Shown piece by piece: positions 1-8,284 of a stretch of 10,333 nucleotides of DNA (the first letter of the stretch is position 1; each line of letters begins with the position of its first letter). The stretch lies in the NCBI GenBank assembly GCA_025924495.1, contig JAICIG010000284.1:1-10333 (forward strand), in the 5' to 3' direction. Below the pieces are notes generated by a model that was not told the origin of the DNA, did no database searches, and was given only the letters and a program-made list of their open reading frames with translations. Source of the stretch: Pirellulales bacterium (lineage in GTDB: Bacteria; Planctomycetota; Planctomycetia; Pirellulales; JAICIG01). Position numbers and translations under genes: made by a program.

Positions 1-1
1 G

Positions 2-856
2 ATCGGCTCGATCGTCGCCCGCGTGCGCGGCGCAAATCACCCTGACACGGGCATGCCGACCTTTGTGCGCCTTGGCGGGATTGCCGCCGACGGACCTGCT
101 TTCCTGGGCCCCGCCTATGCGCCATTCGATCCTAGCGGCCAGGCTCGCAAGAACATGAACCTGGTCGTCAGCGACGACCGGCTCAGCGACCGCCGCGCTC
201 TGCTGAGCGATCTCGATCGACTGAAGAGCCAACTCGATAACGACAAGCTGGTCAACGGGCTGAACCGATTCGAGCAGCAGGCCTTCAATCTGGTGTTGGG
301 CAATGCTTCGTCGGCCTTCGATTTGAAAGACGAAGACGCCCACGTCGTCGAAAATTATGGCAAAGGGTTAGGCGAGCAATTGCTCCGCGCGCGGCGTCTG
401 TGCGAAGCGGGTTGCGGTTTCGTCACCGTCTCGTACGGCGGCTGGGACATGCACGGCCAAATCAAGCAGAGCATGGAACGGCGCAGCCCCGAACTCGACA
501 AGGCAGTGGCCGCCTTTGTGCAAGACACCTATGACCGCGGCTTGTCGGACAAGATCCTGCTGGTGATCACGGGCGAGTTCGGACGCACGCCGAAGGTCAA
601 CCGTAACGCCGGCCGCGATCACTGGGCGCCGCTCAGCACGCTAGCGCTGGCCGGCGGCGGCTTGCACATGGGCCAGGTCGTTGGCGAGTCGGCGGCCAAG
701 GTCGATGTGCCGCGTTCGACGCCGATCCGTCCGCAAGATTTGATGGCAACCATCTTTCACGTGCTGGGCATCGACCCGCGGATTCAATTTACCAACCCCG
801 GCGGCCGGCCCACCTACATGCTGGAAGAGGGCCGCCCGATTGCAGAACTGATCTGA
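2..856 (+). CDS. DUF1501 family protein, 5'-truncated by the window edge
   Basis: The frame is open from base 2 to the TGA at 854-856, so 284 C-terminal residues are visible. The family is usually about 430-480 residues, so the start lies outside the window; the GTG at 23 is not a credible start because the frame continues upstream of it. Family hallmarks are visible: GGWDMH near 437-454, GEFGRTP at 572-592, followed by an AGRDHW segment near 611-625, and a C-terminal stretch with PQDLMATIFHVLGID. DUF1501 proteins belong to the alkaline phosphatase/sulfatase-like fold and are hugely expanded in Planctomycetota, usually encoded beside DUF1549/DUF1553 cytochrome-like proteins and often exported by a Tat signal. 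That partner and the signal would be upstream of this window. The substrate is unknown. The gene ends convergently against the ABC exporter. Family assignment is firm; the enzymatic role is not established. Confidence 0.93.
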   Translation: MGSIVARVRGANHPDTGMPTFVRLGGIAADGPAFLGPAYAPFDPSGQARKNMNLVVSDDRLSDRRALLSDLDRLKSQLDNDKLVNGLNRFEQQAFNLVLGNASSAFDLKDEDAHVVENYGKGLGEQLLRARRLCEAGCGFVTVSYGGWDMHGQIKQSMERRSPELDKAVAAFVQDTYDRGLSDKILLVITGEFGRTPKVNRNAGRDHWAPLSTLALAGGGLHMGQVVGESAAKVDVPRSTPIRPQDLMATIFHVLGIDPRIQFTNPGGRPTYMLEEGRPIAELI

Positions 857-918
857 GCGCCCGCGATGCGGCTGCGTTGATTCCCCAGTCTGCCGCGCTG
901 GCGGACGAAAGCGACGAG

Positions 919-941
919 ACCGCCATGGTCTTGATGGCGGT
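919..941. terminator. Candidate bidirectional hairpin between convergent genes
   Basis: An 8-base perfect inverted repeat, ACCGCCAT (919-926) and ATGGCGGT (934-941), encloses a 7-base loop. It lies in the 148-base gap between the stops of the DUF1501 gene and the ABC exporter, where a terminator serving both strands would be expected. There is no T-run after it on either strand, so it is not a canonical intrinsic terminator. A second smaller hairpin (ACGGTC at 981-986, GACCGT at 990-995) lies nearer the exporter stop. Confidence 0.35.
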
Positions 942-1004
942 ATGCGGTCGATCATCGCTCCGCGGAGAAACGATTCGCGCACGGTCGCCGACCGTCGCGG
1001 GCAC

Positions 1005-2996
1005 TCAGGCGATTTCGCGAAACTGGATGTCGTACAGCCGGCTGTAGAGACCACAGCGGCGAACCAACTCGTCGTGAGCGCCGACATCAAGAATGCGGCC
1101 CCCCTCCATCACCACAATCCGATCGGCGAGTGCCAAAGTCGCCATACGATGGGTAATGATCACCGTCGTGCGGTGTCGGGTAAACTGTTCGAGCACCTGA
1201 TGGATCAGTTGCTCGCTCTCCAGGTCGACCTGGCTGGTGGCTTCGTCAAGAATCAGCACCGGCGGATCGCGGAGGATAGCCCGGGCCAGCGAGATCCGTT
1301 GCCGTTGGCCGCCCGACAAGAGATTGCCGCGGGCTCCCACGACCGTGTCATAACCATGCTCCAACCGCTCCTCAATGAAGCGGTGCGCGTGCGCTTGTTG
1401 CGCCGCTTTGATCACTTCCTCCCGCGTGGCGTAAGGGCATCCATAGCGAATGTTTTCGTAGACCGTGTCGTCAAACAATAAAGTCTCTTGTGTGACCAGG
1501 CCGATTTGGCTGCGCAATTCGCGCAACCGCAGATCGCGCACATCGATGCCATCGAGGCAGACGCGGCCTTGGACGGGATCGAAGAACCGCGGTATCAGGT
1601 TCGCCAACGTGCTCTTGCCGCAGCCGTTGGGGCCGACGATGGCAATTGTCTCGCCGAAGGCGATACGCAGATCGACATTGGTCAAGACGGGATGACTAGG
1701 GTGGTAGTGAAATTGGATTCCTTCAAAGGCCAACTCGCGCCGATGCCGCGCGAGCGACTTGGGCCGCGGGGGATCGACAATTTGCGGCGTGCGGTCGAGC
1801 AATTGAAAGATACGATCGCTGGCTGCGGCAGCGCGTTGGATGCGGCTGAAGACTTCCGACAGCTTCCGCGCCGGATCGCTCACGCCGGCCAACAGTCCGT
1901 AAAACAAGAGCAGCGCTTCGAAACTCAGCGGCTGCTTGCACATCGGAATGCCGAACAGATGCGTCTTCTTGTTCAGCACCAGATAGGCTCCCGCCAATAG
2001 CGCCACGCAAACGGTTGCAATCCCCATCACTTCGGTCATCGGCCGCGTCAGCGAATCGTAGCGCGCGATGCGGAAGGCCTTGCGCAAGTACTTCTTGCTG
2101 ACCTTGTGGAACCGCCAGCGTTCGCTCCGCTCCATCGTGAAGGCCTTGACCGCCTTGATGCCCTGGAACGTTTCTTCCAGAATGTTATAGATCTGCGACA
2201 TTTCCTCCATGGCCTTGCGATTGGCCTTCTTCAGGCTGCGCGCCAGCGAACGAATCAGGTATGCCGCCAAAGGGGCCAACAAGAGCGATAACAACAGCAG
2301 CGGCCAGCAGACCCAGGCCGCCCCAATCAGACAGGCCGCCATCTTCATCGGTTCGCGGACCAGCTTGCCGAAGAAATCGCTGATGCCGGTCGACAGGCTT
2401 TCCATGTCGTACGTGAAGCGGCTCATCAATTCGCTCGTGCCGTCCTCGCCGAAGGTGGCGACGTCCATGCGCAACGTGCGGCGGTAAAACTCTTTGCGCA
2501 GCCGAAAAATGACGAGCTGCGACAAGTTGCCGACCAGGATTTGATGCGCGATGAAAAACAGGCTTTTGATCACCGTCCCGGCGAGAAGCAGACCCACGAC
2601 CAGCACGAGCGTGAGGAAAGGGTCGTTGGGCAGGAATGGGTCGATGACGTATTTGCTGAGCCAATTGAAATCGCGAATGTTTTTGTGCTGGATCGCCAGA
2701 TCGGCGACGAGGCGATCTTTTTTCTTGAGCGCTTCTGCGTCGGCGCTCGCCCCATAAACCCGCTTCCAATCGTCTAATTGCCGCTCAAGTTCGGCGACGC
2801 ACTCAGCCGCCTCTTGGCGGCCTTGCTCGGCCCACTGCTGCAAGGAACGTCCCTTCGTCGTGACTTCGACCAAAGGATAGACAGCGCCGATATTTCCGCC
2901 CCAGAATGCGGCGACGATTACCGCGCAGATGACCGACGACACGAAGATAAACCGATGCTTAAGCGCGAGGCGCAGCGCCCTGCCGAAGTTGTTCAT
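1005..2996 (-). CDS. ABC transporter, fused membrane and ATPase domains (exporter, MsbA/MDR-like)
   Basis: A 663-residue half-transporter with an N-terminal six-helix-type membrane domain and a C-terminal ATPase, expected to work as a homodimer in the cytoplasmic membrane exporting a lipid, peptide or other hydrophobic substrate. The ATPase is complete: Walker A GPNGCGKST at about 455-463, Q-loop Gln in VTQE at about 503, signature LSGGQ at about 560-564, Walker B LILDE with Asp584/Glu585, and switch His in ITHR at about 616. Hydrophobic segments lie near residues 15-33, 127-149, 217-247 and 322-342. The stretch of about 90 residues between the first two is unusually long, charged and helical-looking. 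I chose the ATG at 2994-2996 because the family-like sequence (MNNFGRALRLALKHRF) starts there. An in-frame ATG at 3095 would add 33 unconvincing residues, and neither start has a well-spaced Shine-Dalgarno site. The histidine kinase lies 189 bases upstream on the same strand, so co-transcription is possible but not shown. Substrate cannot be told from sequence. Confidence 0.93.
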   Translation of the reverse strand: MNNFGRALRLALKHRFIFVSSVICAVIVAAFWGGNIGAVYPLVEVTTKGRSLQQWAEQGRQEAAECVAELERQLDDWKRVYGASADAEALKKKDRLVADLAIQHKNIRDFNWLSKYVIDPFLPNDPFLTLVLVVGLLLAGTVIKSLFFIAHQILVGNLSQLVIFRLRKEFYRRTLRMDVATFGEDGTSELMSRFTYDMESLSTGISDFFGKLVREPMKMAACLIGAAWVCWPLLLLSLLLAPLAAYLIRSLARSLKKANRKAMEEMSQIYNILEETFQGIKAVKAFTMERSERWRFHKVSKKYLRKAFRIARYDSLTRPMTEVMGIATVCVALLAGAYLVLNKKTHLFGIPMCKQPLSFEALLLFYGLLAGVSDPARKLSEVFSRIQRAAAASDRIFQLLDRTPQIVDPPRPKSLARHRRELAFEGIQFHYHPSHPVLTNVDLRIAFGETIAIVGPNGCGKSTLANLIPRFFDPVQGRVCLDGIDVRDLRLRELRSQIGLVTQETLLFDDTVYENIRYGCPYATREEVIKAAQQAHAHRFIEERLEHGYDTVVGARGNLLSGGQRQRISLARAILRDPPVLILDEATSQVDLESEQLIHQVLEQFTRHRTTVIITHRMATLALADRIVVMEGGRILDVGAHDELVRRCGLYSRLYDIQFREIA

Positions 2997-3185
2997 CCTT
3001 GAAGGTTCCGTGGCGCGAAAGCAGAAAAAGAGAAACAGCCGCCGGAGAACGACGGAGTTGGCCCGAACCTTAGCAGATTGCCATGTTTGGGCCAAGGTCG
3101 CTCAAGCCGCTTTGGCGGAGCCAATTCGGCGATTCGAGACCACAGCCCGCTCGTACTAGCCGACTGACTTTCCGGCGGCGGTCGC

Positions 3186-4835
3186 TCAGACGGGCAACTG
3201 TGCTAGCAATGCCAGCAATGTTTCGCTGCGCAAGGGTTTGACGAGCCGATGGTCGAATCCGGCTTCCTCGGCGCGCTGCCGATGTTCCTCCTGCCCAAAG
3301 CCCGTCAACGCCGCCAACACCGCCTTGTCGAAACCATTCAGGCTCCGCAAACGACGGGCCACCTCATACCCATCAATGCCGGGCAGGCCGATGTCGATCA
3401 GCAGCAGGTCGGGGCGATATTCCGCCGCACGCTCCACCGCAGACGGTCCGTCGTGTGCGATCTCCACCTGGTAGCCATGGTGCTTAATTAGCGATGCAAG
3501 CGTCTGCGCAACATCTCGATTGTCGTCGACCACCATCACTTTGGCTTGCCGATTCGCGGTGCGCTTCGTCGGCGCCGCCGGCAGTTCAGTGGACGCGGAG
3601 GCGGACTCGACGCAGGGCAAGCGGACGCAAAACTCGCTGCCTCGCCCCGGGCCATCGCTGAAGACTTCCACCTGCCCGCCGTGCAGTTCCGTCAAACTGC
3701 GAGTCAACGACAAGCCCAGGCCCAGTCCGCCTTCGGCATGCCGCCGCGCCAATTCGTCCTGAGCAAACATGTCGAAGACATGCGGCAGCATCTCGGCGCT
3801 GATTCCAATGCCGTTATCTGCCACGCGTACTACGACTTGATGATCCTGGCGCTCGGTCGAAAACACGATTCGCCCGCCGCTCGGCGTATACTTGGCCGCA
3901 TTGATCAGCAAGTTAGAAAGAATTTGCTGCAACCGGGCCGGGTCGCCGTAGAGGCGAAGGGGTTGCTCGGGCAGACGGATATCGATCGTGTGGCGGTTCG
4001 CTTCGATCAAGGGCCGAGCGGTTTCCACCGCTTGCTGGGCTACCGCAGCCCAATCGACCAACTCACGGCGCAATTCGATGGCGCCACGACCGATTCTCGC
4101 GACGTCGAGCAAGTCGTCCACCAGGCGCTCCATGTGGCGCAGTTGACGCTCAACGATTCCCTGGGCCTCTTGATATTCGGGCGTTCGCGAATCGAGCATT
4201 CTCTTGAGCTCGGTGGCATTGGAGATGGCGCCCAGCGGGTTGCGCAACTCATGGCCGAGCAGCGCTAAGAACTCATTCTTCCGGCGGTCGGCCTCTTGCA
4301 GTTGTTCCGCCTGTTGCCGCAGCGCCTCTTGGATTTGCTCTTGGACGCGTTTCTCGCTCTCCAGACGTCGTTGCTCGAGCGCACGGAGATGTTCGTCGCG
4401 ATTGTTGGCGTAAGCCACGACGCTGGCGGAAATCGCCTCGTCCAATGCCAGTCCTATCGCCAATACCTCGCGCACCGCGAGCGGGCGGCCCAGTGTGTCC
4501 TTCACGAAGTCGATTAGCACCAATCTCAGGATCTGGTAATCGCGAACCAGCTCGGGCAGCGACCAGCCCACTTGCCAGCGCTGCAGCCCGTGTTCAATCG
4601 CCGATTTGACGTGGAAATTCGCCGTGAGTTCGTCGGCTTGCAGGCTTTCGCCGATCGACTCCGTCAAGCGCACGAGGTGATCGACTAATTCCGGTTCACG
4701 GGCGCGTCCGCCATGCGGTTGATCATCCAGGGCGCGAAGTCGCCAACTTTCAACGATCGCGGAAGCGTGGCGCTGCACTAGACGGCCGAGAGCCTCGTGG
4801 CTTTCGGCCCGAATCGTTTGCGGGTCGATGGACAT
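3186..4835 (-). CDS. Soluble hybrid sensor histidine kinase with C-terminal receiver domain
   Basis: A 549-residue protein with no membrane segment or signal peptide, so it should be cytoplasmic. Residues about 1-145 form an all-helical region resembling the RsbRD/RsbR-type N-terminal domain (pattern ESWRLRAL followed by HLVRLTESIGESLQA and RWQVGWSLPELVRDYQILR). A coiled-coil-like linker (about 146-185, many Glu/Gln/Arg) leads to the HisKA dimerisation helix with phospho-acceptor His195 in LLGHELRNPLG. The catalytic ATPase domain shows the N-box (INAAKYTP, Asn312), G1 (DNGIG, Asp340) and G2 (GGLGLGL, about 369-375). A receiver domain starts near 431: acidic pair Asp437/Asp438, phospho-acceptor Asp481 in LLIDIGLPG, Thr511 and Lys533. 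All residues needed for autophosphorylation and phosphotransfer are present. There is no DNA-binding output, so a phosphotransfer partner or separate regulator elsewhere is likely. The ATG at 4833-4835 gives the full N-terminal domain. The signal sensed is unknown. The ABC exporter follows 189 bases downstream. Confidence 0.93.
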   Translation of the reverse strand: MSIDPQTIRAESHEALGRLVQRHASAIVESWRLRALDDQPHGGRAREPELVDHLVRLTESIGESLQADELTANFHVKSAIEHGLQRWQVGWSLPELVRDYQILRLVLIDFVKDTLGRPLAVREVLAIGLALDEAISASVVAYANNRDEHLRALEQRRLESEKRVQEQIQEALRQQAEQLQEADRRKNEFLALLGHELRNPLGAISNATELKRMLDSRTPEYQEAQGIVERQLRHMERLVDDLLDVARIGRGAIELRRELVDWAAVAQQAVETARPLIEANRHTIDIRLPEQPLRLYGDPARLQQILSNLLINAAKYTPSGGRIVFSTERQDHQVVVRVADNGIGISAEMLPHVFDMFAQDELARRHAEGGLGLGLSLTRSLTELHGGQVEVFSDGPGRGSEFCVRLPCVESASASTELPAAPTKRTANRQAKVMVVDDNRDVAQTLASLIKHHGYQVEIAHDGPSAVERAAEYRPDLLLIDIGLPGIDGYEVARRLRSLNGFDKAVLAALTGFGQEEHRQRAEEAGFDHRLVKPLRSETLLALLAQLPV

Positions 4836-5000
4836 AGAAGATTTGATCTCAAGAGGCCCAGGCGGTACAGCCGGGGCCGGCGTGTTCCGATACTGGCTGC
4901 TTATAAGTGTCTGGCATCCGCCCGCGGCGGGTCAAGGGGGCGGGCGGGGAAAGGCTTCGCCCCCGCGGACAAAAGACGACGCCAAAGGCCCCCGGCGCCC
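4836..5000. other. Intergenic region with G-rich run, hairpin and a -10-like site
   Basis: The gap between the pgl stop and the kinase start. On the + strand, 4929-4949 holds four G-runs (3, 5, 3 and 4 G) separated by 4, 1 and 1 bases, which fits the usual quadruplex-forming pattern. GCGGGG (4944-4949) can also pair with CCCCGC (4961-4966) around an 11-base loop, a possible end-of-transcript hairpin for pgl without a U-tract. CTTATAAG (4900-4907) gives a TATAAG -10-like hexamer on the minus strand about 65 bases before the kinase ATG, but I see no matching -35. None of these is more than suggestive. Confidence 0.35.
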
Positions 5001-5756
5001 CTAACCCCGCAGCTTGCCGGCTGCGGCGCGATCAAGTAGCCAAAGGACAGGGACGCGTTCAGGGCGTATGAGTTGAGCCGGCAGTAGATCTGGCTGGAAA
5101 TCACCTTCGATGACTTCCGCGATGATCTGTGCCTTCTCCTCGCCGCCGACCAGAAAAATCACCTGGGCGGCATGATTCAAGACGGCCGGGGTCAAGGTAA
5201 TACGGTAGGTATTGAACTTTTCCACCCAGGGAGCGGCGACCAATGGCGAACCGTCGCGGGGAACCGTATTGCCGGGAAAGAGCGAGGCGGTATGCCCCTC
5301 GGGGCCGAGACCTAACAACACCAGATCGAACCGCGGCAACGCGCCGGGCGAAAGCTGGAAAAACTGGCGCAGCGTCCGTTCGTACTCGGCGGCCGCCTTC
5401 GCCGCATCGGGCTCTTCCGCCGGAATACGATGCACGTTCTCCGCCGGCACGGGCAGCTTCGACAGCATCGCCTCGTCGGCCATGCGGTAGTTGCTTTGCG
5501 GATCGGTCGGCGGTACGTGCCGTTCATCGCCCCAAAAGAAATGGACCTTCTCCCAGGCTACCGCCCGGCGGAAAGGAGACTGCTCGCTCGCGAGCCGAGC
5601 ATACAGCTCCTTGGGCGTCGAGCCGCCGGAGAGGGCCACCGTGAACGTGCCTTTCGCCTGAATGGCCGCTTCGGCCCGGCCAGCAAATTCTTCGGCCGCC
5701 GCTTGCGCGAGCGCGTCGCGGTCGACGACCACGTGGATGGTTGGACGGGCTACCAT
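5001..5756 (-). CDS. pgl: 6-phosphogluconolactonase
   Basis: Hydrolyses 6-phosphoglucono-1,5-lactone to 6-phosphogluconate, the second step of the oxidative pentose phosphate pathway, in the cytosol. The 251-residue length fits the bacterial Pgl/DevB family of the glucosamine-6-phosphate isomerase-like fold. The phosphate-binding loop [12 protein letters not shown] is at about 41-52, the family motif WGDERHVPP at about 75-83 with SNY shortly after, and the catalytic-site motif [13 protein letters not shown] at about 150-162, where His155 is the expected catalytic base. The ATG at 5754-5756 overlaps the end of rpiB by 7 bases, so pgl is probably translated by coupling from rpiB; no independent promoter is apparent. 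The enzyme uses the product of zwf, encoded divergently across the 308-base region upstream of rpiB, which makes the pathway assignment strong. Confidence 0.96.
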   Translation of the reverse strand: MVARPTIHVVVDRDALAQAAAEEFAGRAEAAIQAKGTFTVALSGGSTPKELYARLASEQSPFRRAVAWEKVHFFWGDERHVPPTDPQSNYRMADEAMLSKLPVPAENVHRIPAEEPDAAKAAAEYERTLRQFFQLSPGALPRFDLVLLGLGPEGHTASLFPGNTVPRDGSPLVAAPWVEKFNTYRITLTPAVLNHAAQVIFLVGGEEKAQIIAEVIEGDFQPDLLPAQLIRPERVPVLWLLDRAAAGKLRG

Positions 5757-6199
5757 GTCTCGGTCTCCAACATCTTCACCTTTTCCAAGCGACGGCGATG
5801 ACGCTCTTCGTTAGTAAAGCTGGCGCGGAGAAAATCGCCGACTAACTCTTTGGCCAGTTCCAGCCCGATCACCCGGGCCCCCAGCACCAGCACGTTCATG
5901 TCGTCGTGTTCCACCCCCTGGTGGGCCGAATAAGAATCGTGACAAAGTCCGGCGCGGACCCCCGGAATCTTATTGATCGCCACCGAGGCGCCAACGCCGC
6001 TCCCGCACAAGAGCAGCCCGCGATCGGCTCGCCCGTTTCGTAAGGCGAGACCTACCGCCTTGGCGTAATCGGGATAGTCCACCGACTGAGTGCTGTGCGT
6101 GCCGAGATCAATCGCTTCGTGACCTGCTGCGCGCACGTACTCGAGCAGTTTTTCTTTGAGCTCAAAACCGGCGTGATCGGCTCCGACGGCGATGCGCAT
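5750..6199 (-). CDS. rpiB: Ribose-5-phosphate isomerase B
   Basis: Interconverts ribulose-5-phosphate and ribose-5-phosphate in the non-oxidative pentose phosphate pathway. The 149 residues match the RpiB/LacAB family in length. Visible motifs are VGADHAG (about 5-11), DYPDYA (41-46), LCGSGVG with the expected catalytic Cys65, and [13 protein letters not shown] with His98 and Asn102; a basic C-terminal region (HRRRLEKV) carries phosphate-binding candidates. I chose the ATG at 6197-6199: the conserved strand [11 protein letters not shown] begins exactly there and a GAGG lies about 8 bases upstream. A longer reading from 6328 adds 43 residues without family character. The stop (5750-5752) overlaps the pgl start, so the two form an operon. 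Galactose-6-phosphate isomerase subunits share the fold, but the neighbourhood of zwf and pgl favours RpiB. Confidence 0.94.
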   Translation of the reverse strand: MRIAVGADHAGFELKEKLLEYVRAAGHEAIDLGTHSTQSVDYPDYAKAVGLALRNGRADRGLLLCGSGVGASVAINKIPGVRAGLCHDSYSAHQGVEHDDMNVLVLGARVIGLELAKELVGDFLRASFTNEERHRRRLEKVKMLETETW

Positions 6200-6507
6200 G
6201 GCAGGCCTCGCTGGCAGGGGAAAAGATGCGTGACAGGTTTTCGTTGGCGGCGCCAGGCGCGCCGTTGCCAGAATATACCTTTTCAGCGCCCCGGGACGGA
6301 AGGACGAGCCGGGGCCGATCGGGAGCAAGTTGTGCCATTTTTTGCTTGACTGGTCGCCGACCGACTGCGGCGCCCTCGCTTGCGTAACTGGACGGATTGC
6401 AGCACAATTCCGGCATCCCTAGCGCTAGCGCGGCTGATCTGCCGCGGCGTCGCAAGCGCCGCGTCAGGGCCAATATTCAATGCACCCATCATCGATCGAA
6501 ACTTACG
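6200..6507. promoter_or_regulatory. Divergent intergenic region between rpiB-pgl and zwf
   Basis: These 308 bases hold no convincing gene and must contain the promoters for both pathway arms. A 7-base perfect hairpin (CGCGGCG at 6443-6449, CGCCGCG at 6457-6463, 7-base loop) lies about 45 bases before the zwf start, next to a short palindrome CTAGCGCTAG near 6419-6428. On the minus strand, TATATT (complement of 6272-6277), 73 bases before the rpiB start, resembles a -10 box, but no good -35 is at the usual spacing. I cannot assign start sites or a regulator. Confidence 0.4.
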
Positions 6508-8073
6508 ATGTCCCGCGAAAAACAGATGCTCAACGCCGCTTCCGCGTACCCACCTCCGCACCCTTGTGTGATGGTCATCTTCGGCGCCAGCGGCGACTTG
6601 ACCAAACGCAAATTGCTGCCCGCATTGCACAATATTGCTGCCAGCAACCTGCTGCCCGAGAAGTTCGCCATCGTTGGTTTCGCCATCGATCAGATGGACA
6701 CCGAACAGTTCAGACAGCACTTGTCGGACGACATCCAGAAATTCGGCGGAAGCGAGATCGACCTGCAGGCCTGGCAGGAGCGATTCGGCAAACGGCTCTT
6801 TTACGTGCAAGGCGGGTTCGAAGATCCGCAGGCTTACGCGAAGCTGAAGGAAACGCTCGCCCAGGTCGACAAGGACTGCGGCACTGAGGGCAATTATCTA
6901 TTCTATCTCGCCACGCCGCCGGCATTCTTCGCCAAGATCGTCGAACAACTGTCAGCCGCCGAGTTGACTCAGGAAGAACGCGACCGATCGCCCGACAGCA
7001 ATAACGACGAGAATCAACGTTGGCGGCGCGTCATCATCGAGAAACCGTTTGGCCATGATCTCGACTCGGCCCGAAGCTTGAATCGAGAACTGGGCAAGCT
7101 GCTGCGCGAAGACCAGATCTACCGCATCGACCACTACCTGGGCAAAGAGACGGTGCAGAACATCCTGGTGTTCCGCTTTGCCAACGGCTTGTTCGAGCCG
7201 ATCTGGAACCGGCAATATATCGACCACGTCCAGATCACTGTGGCAGAAACCGTCGGCGTCGAACATCGCGGCGGTTACTACGACAAAGCCGGCGCCTTGC
7301 GCGACATGGTGCCGAACCATATTTGTCAGTTGCTCGCGCTGATCGGCATGGAGTCGCCCACGTCGTTCGACGCCGAGGTGGTGCGCGACGAGAAGACAAA
7401 GCTGTTGCGCGCGGTCCATCCGCTCGACGAAGAGCACGTGCTCACGCAGGCGGTGCGCGGCCAGTATGGCCCGGGAACGGTCGATGGAGAGCGTGTTGCC
7501 GGATACCGCGAATCGCCGAACGTCAAACCCGACTCGCGCACCGAGACCTTTGTGGCGCTCAAATTGATGGTCGATAATTGGCGCTGGGCCGACGTGCCGT
7601 TCTACATTCGCACAGGCAAGTGCCTGCCGGAGCGCATGACTGAGGTTTCCATTCAGTTCAAGCACGTGCCGTTCATGCTGTTCCGCGATACGCCGGTGGA
7701 AAATTTGGAAGCAAACATCCTCGTATTGCGCATCCAGCCCGACGAAGGGATCTCGCTCAAGTTCGAAGCCAAGCTGCCGGGCGTCGGCATTCAGACGCGC
7801 ACCGTGAGCATGGACTTCCGCTACGAAGATCACTTCGGCGGCACGCCGATTACCGGCTACGAGACCTTGCTGTATGGCTGCATGCAAGGCGACCCGACGT
7901 TGTTCTTGCGCGCCGATTTCGTCGAAGCCGGCTGGAGCATTGTGCAGCCGATTCTGGATGTTTGGGGTTCGTTGCCGGCGCGTAAGTTTCCCAATTACGC
8001 TGCCGGAACGTGGGGCCCTAAAGGCGCTGAAGAACTGCTCGAGCAGGACGGGCGCCGCTGGCGAAAACTGTAG
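6508..8073 (+). CDS. zwf: Glucose-6-phosphate 1-dehydrogenase
   Basis: Oxidises glucose-6-phosphate to 6-phosphogluconolactone with NAD(P)+, the entry step of the oxidative pentose phosphate pathway. The 521 residues fit the family (about 480-520). The N-terminal Rossmann dinucleotide loop [10 protein letters not shown] is at about 26-35; EKPFG is at 178-182; the substrate-binding signature RIDHYLGKE is at 206-214 with His209 and Lys213; and the expected catalytic His is in VPNHICQ at about 271. The C-terminal domain is complete and ends at the TAG 8071-8073. A hydrophilic stretch at about 155-172 (many Asp, Glu, Asn) before the EKPFG strand looks like a short insertion. I chose the ATG at 6508 because earlier in-frame codons (from 6397) encode a low-complexity basic stretch; the ATG at 6526 is an alternative, and no start has a strong ribosome-binding site. 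It is divergent from rpiB-pgl, which encodes the next pathway enzymes. Cofactor preference cannot be read reliably. Confidence 0.96.
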   Translation: MSREKQMLNAASAYPPPHPCVMVIFGASGDLTKRKLLPALHNIAASNLLPEKFAIVGFAIDQMDTEQFRQHLSDDIQKFGGSEIDLQAWQERFGKRLFYVQGGFEDPQAYAKLKETLAQVDKDCGTEGNYLFYLATPPAFFAKIVEQLSAAELTQEERDRSPDSNNDENQRWRRVIIEKPFGHDLDSARSLNRELGKLLREDQIYRIDHYLGKETVQNILVFRFANGLFEPIWNRQYIDHVQITVAETVGVEHRGGYYDKAGALRDMVPNHICQLLALIGMESPTSFDAEVVRDEKTKLLRAVHPLDEEHVLTQAVRGQYGPGTVDGERVAGYRESPNVKPDSRTETFVALKLMVDNWRWADVPFYIRTGKCLPERMTEVSIQFKHVPFMLFRDTPVENLEANILVLRIQPDEGISLKFEAKLPGVGIQTRTVSMDFRYEDHFGGTPITGYETLLYGCMQGDPTLFLRADFVEAGWSIVQPILDVWGSLPARKFPNYAAGTWGPKGAEELLEQDGRRWRKL

Positions 8074-8087
8074 GGTGAATGGCGCTG

Positions 8088-8109
8088 CGTCGCAAGCCGT
8101 CAGGCGACG
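8088..8109 (+). terminator. Weak hairpin after zwf
   Basis: CGTCGC (8088-8093) and GCGACG (8104-8109) form a 6-base stem with a 10-base loop, 14 bases after the zwf stop. No T-run follows, so it may stabilise or end the zwf transcript but is not a classical terminator. Confidence 0.25.
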
Positions 8110-8239
8110 TCAAGCAGTAACCTCTAATAGCATGCAGGGTCTCGTGTCCGCACGCAGCCGCCCTGTTTGCGCCCGTTGGCTGACAGCCTGCCCGCCGAGG
8201 CGGCTTGCCCGTTCGGTTTCGATCGCCCTTTACCCGGGT

Positions 8240-8245
8240 TACAAT
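8240..8245 (+). promoter_or_regulatory. Candidate -10 box upstream of the repeat-flanked cassette
   Basis: TACAAT, matching five of six bases of the bacterial -10 consensus, in a locally AT-richer patch (GGTTACAATAAAAC). The hexamer 17 bases upstream (TTTCGA) matches the -35 consensus at only three positions. If used, the transcript would start around 8252, carry the whole first palindromic repeat in its leader and reach the GxxExxY start about 190 bases downstream. Position relative to the repeat is the main reason to list it. Confidence 0.3.
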
Positions 8246-8284
8246 AAAACCTCGCTTTTCGCCTCTATCGGGCTGGCAAGCAGA

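Noticed and set aside
2997..3095. Upstream ATG (3095) extending the ABC exporter by 33 residues
   Set aside because: The added residues are not family-like, and no Shine-Dalgarno sequence precedes that ATG. The conserved membrane domain starts naturally at 2996.
6952..7887. Open reading frame of 311 codons on the minus strand inside zwf
   Set aside because: Entirely opposite the well-conserved glucose-6-phosphate dehydrogenase frame and without recognisable domains.
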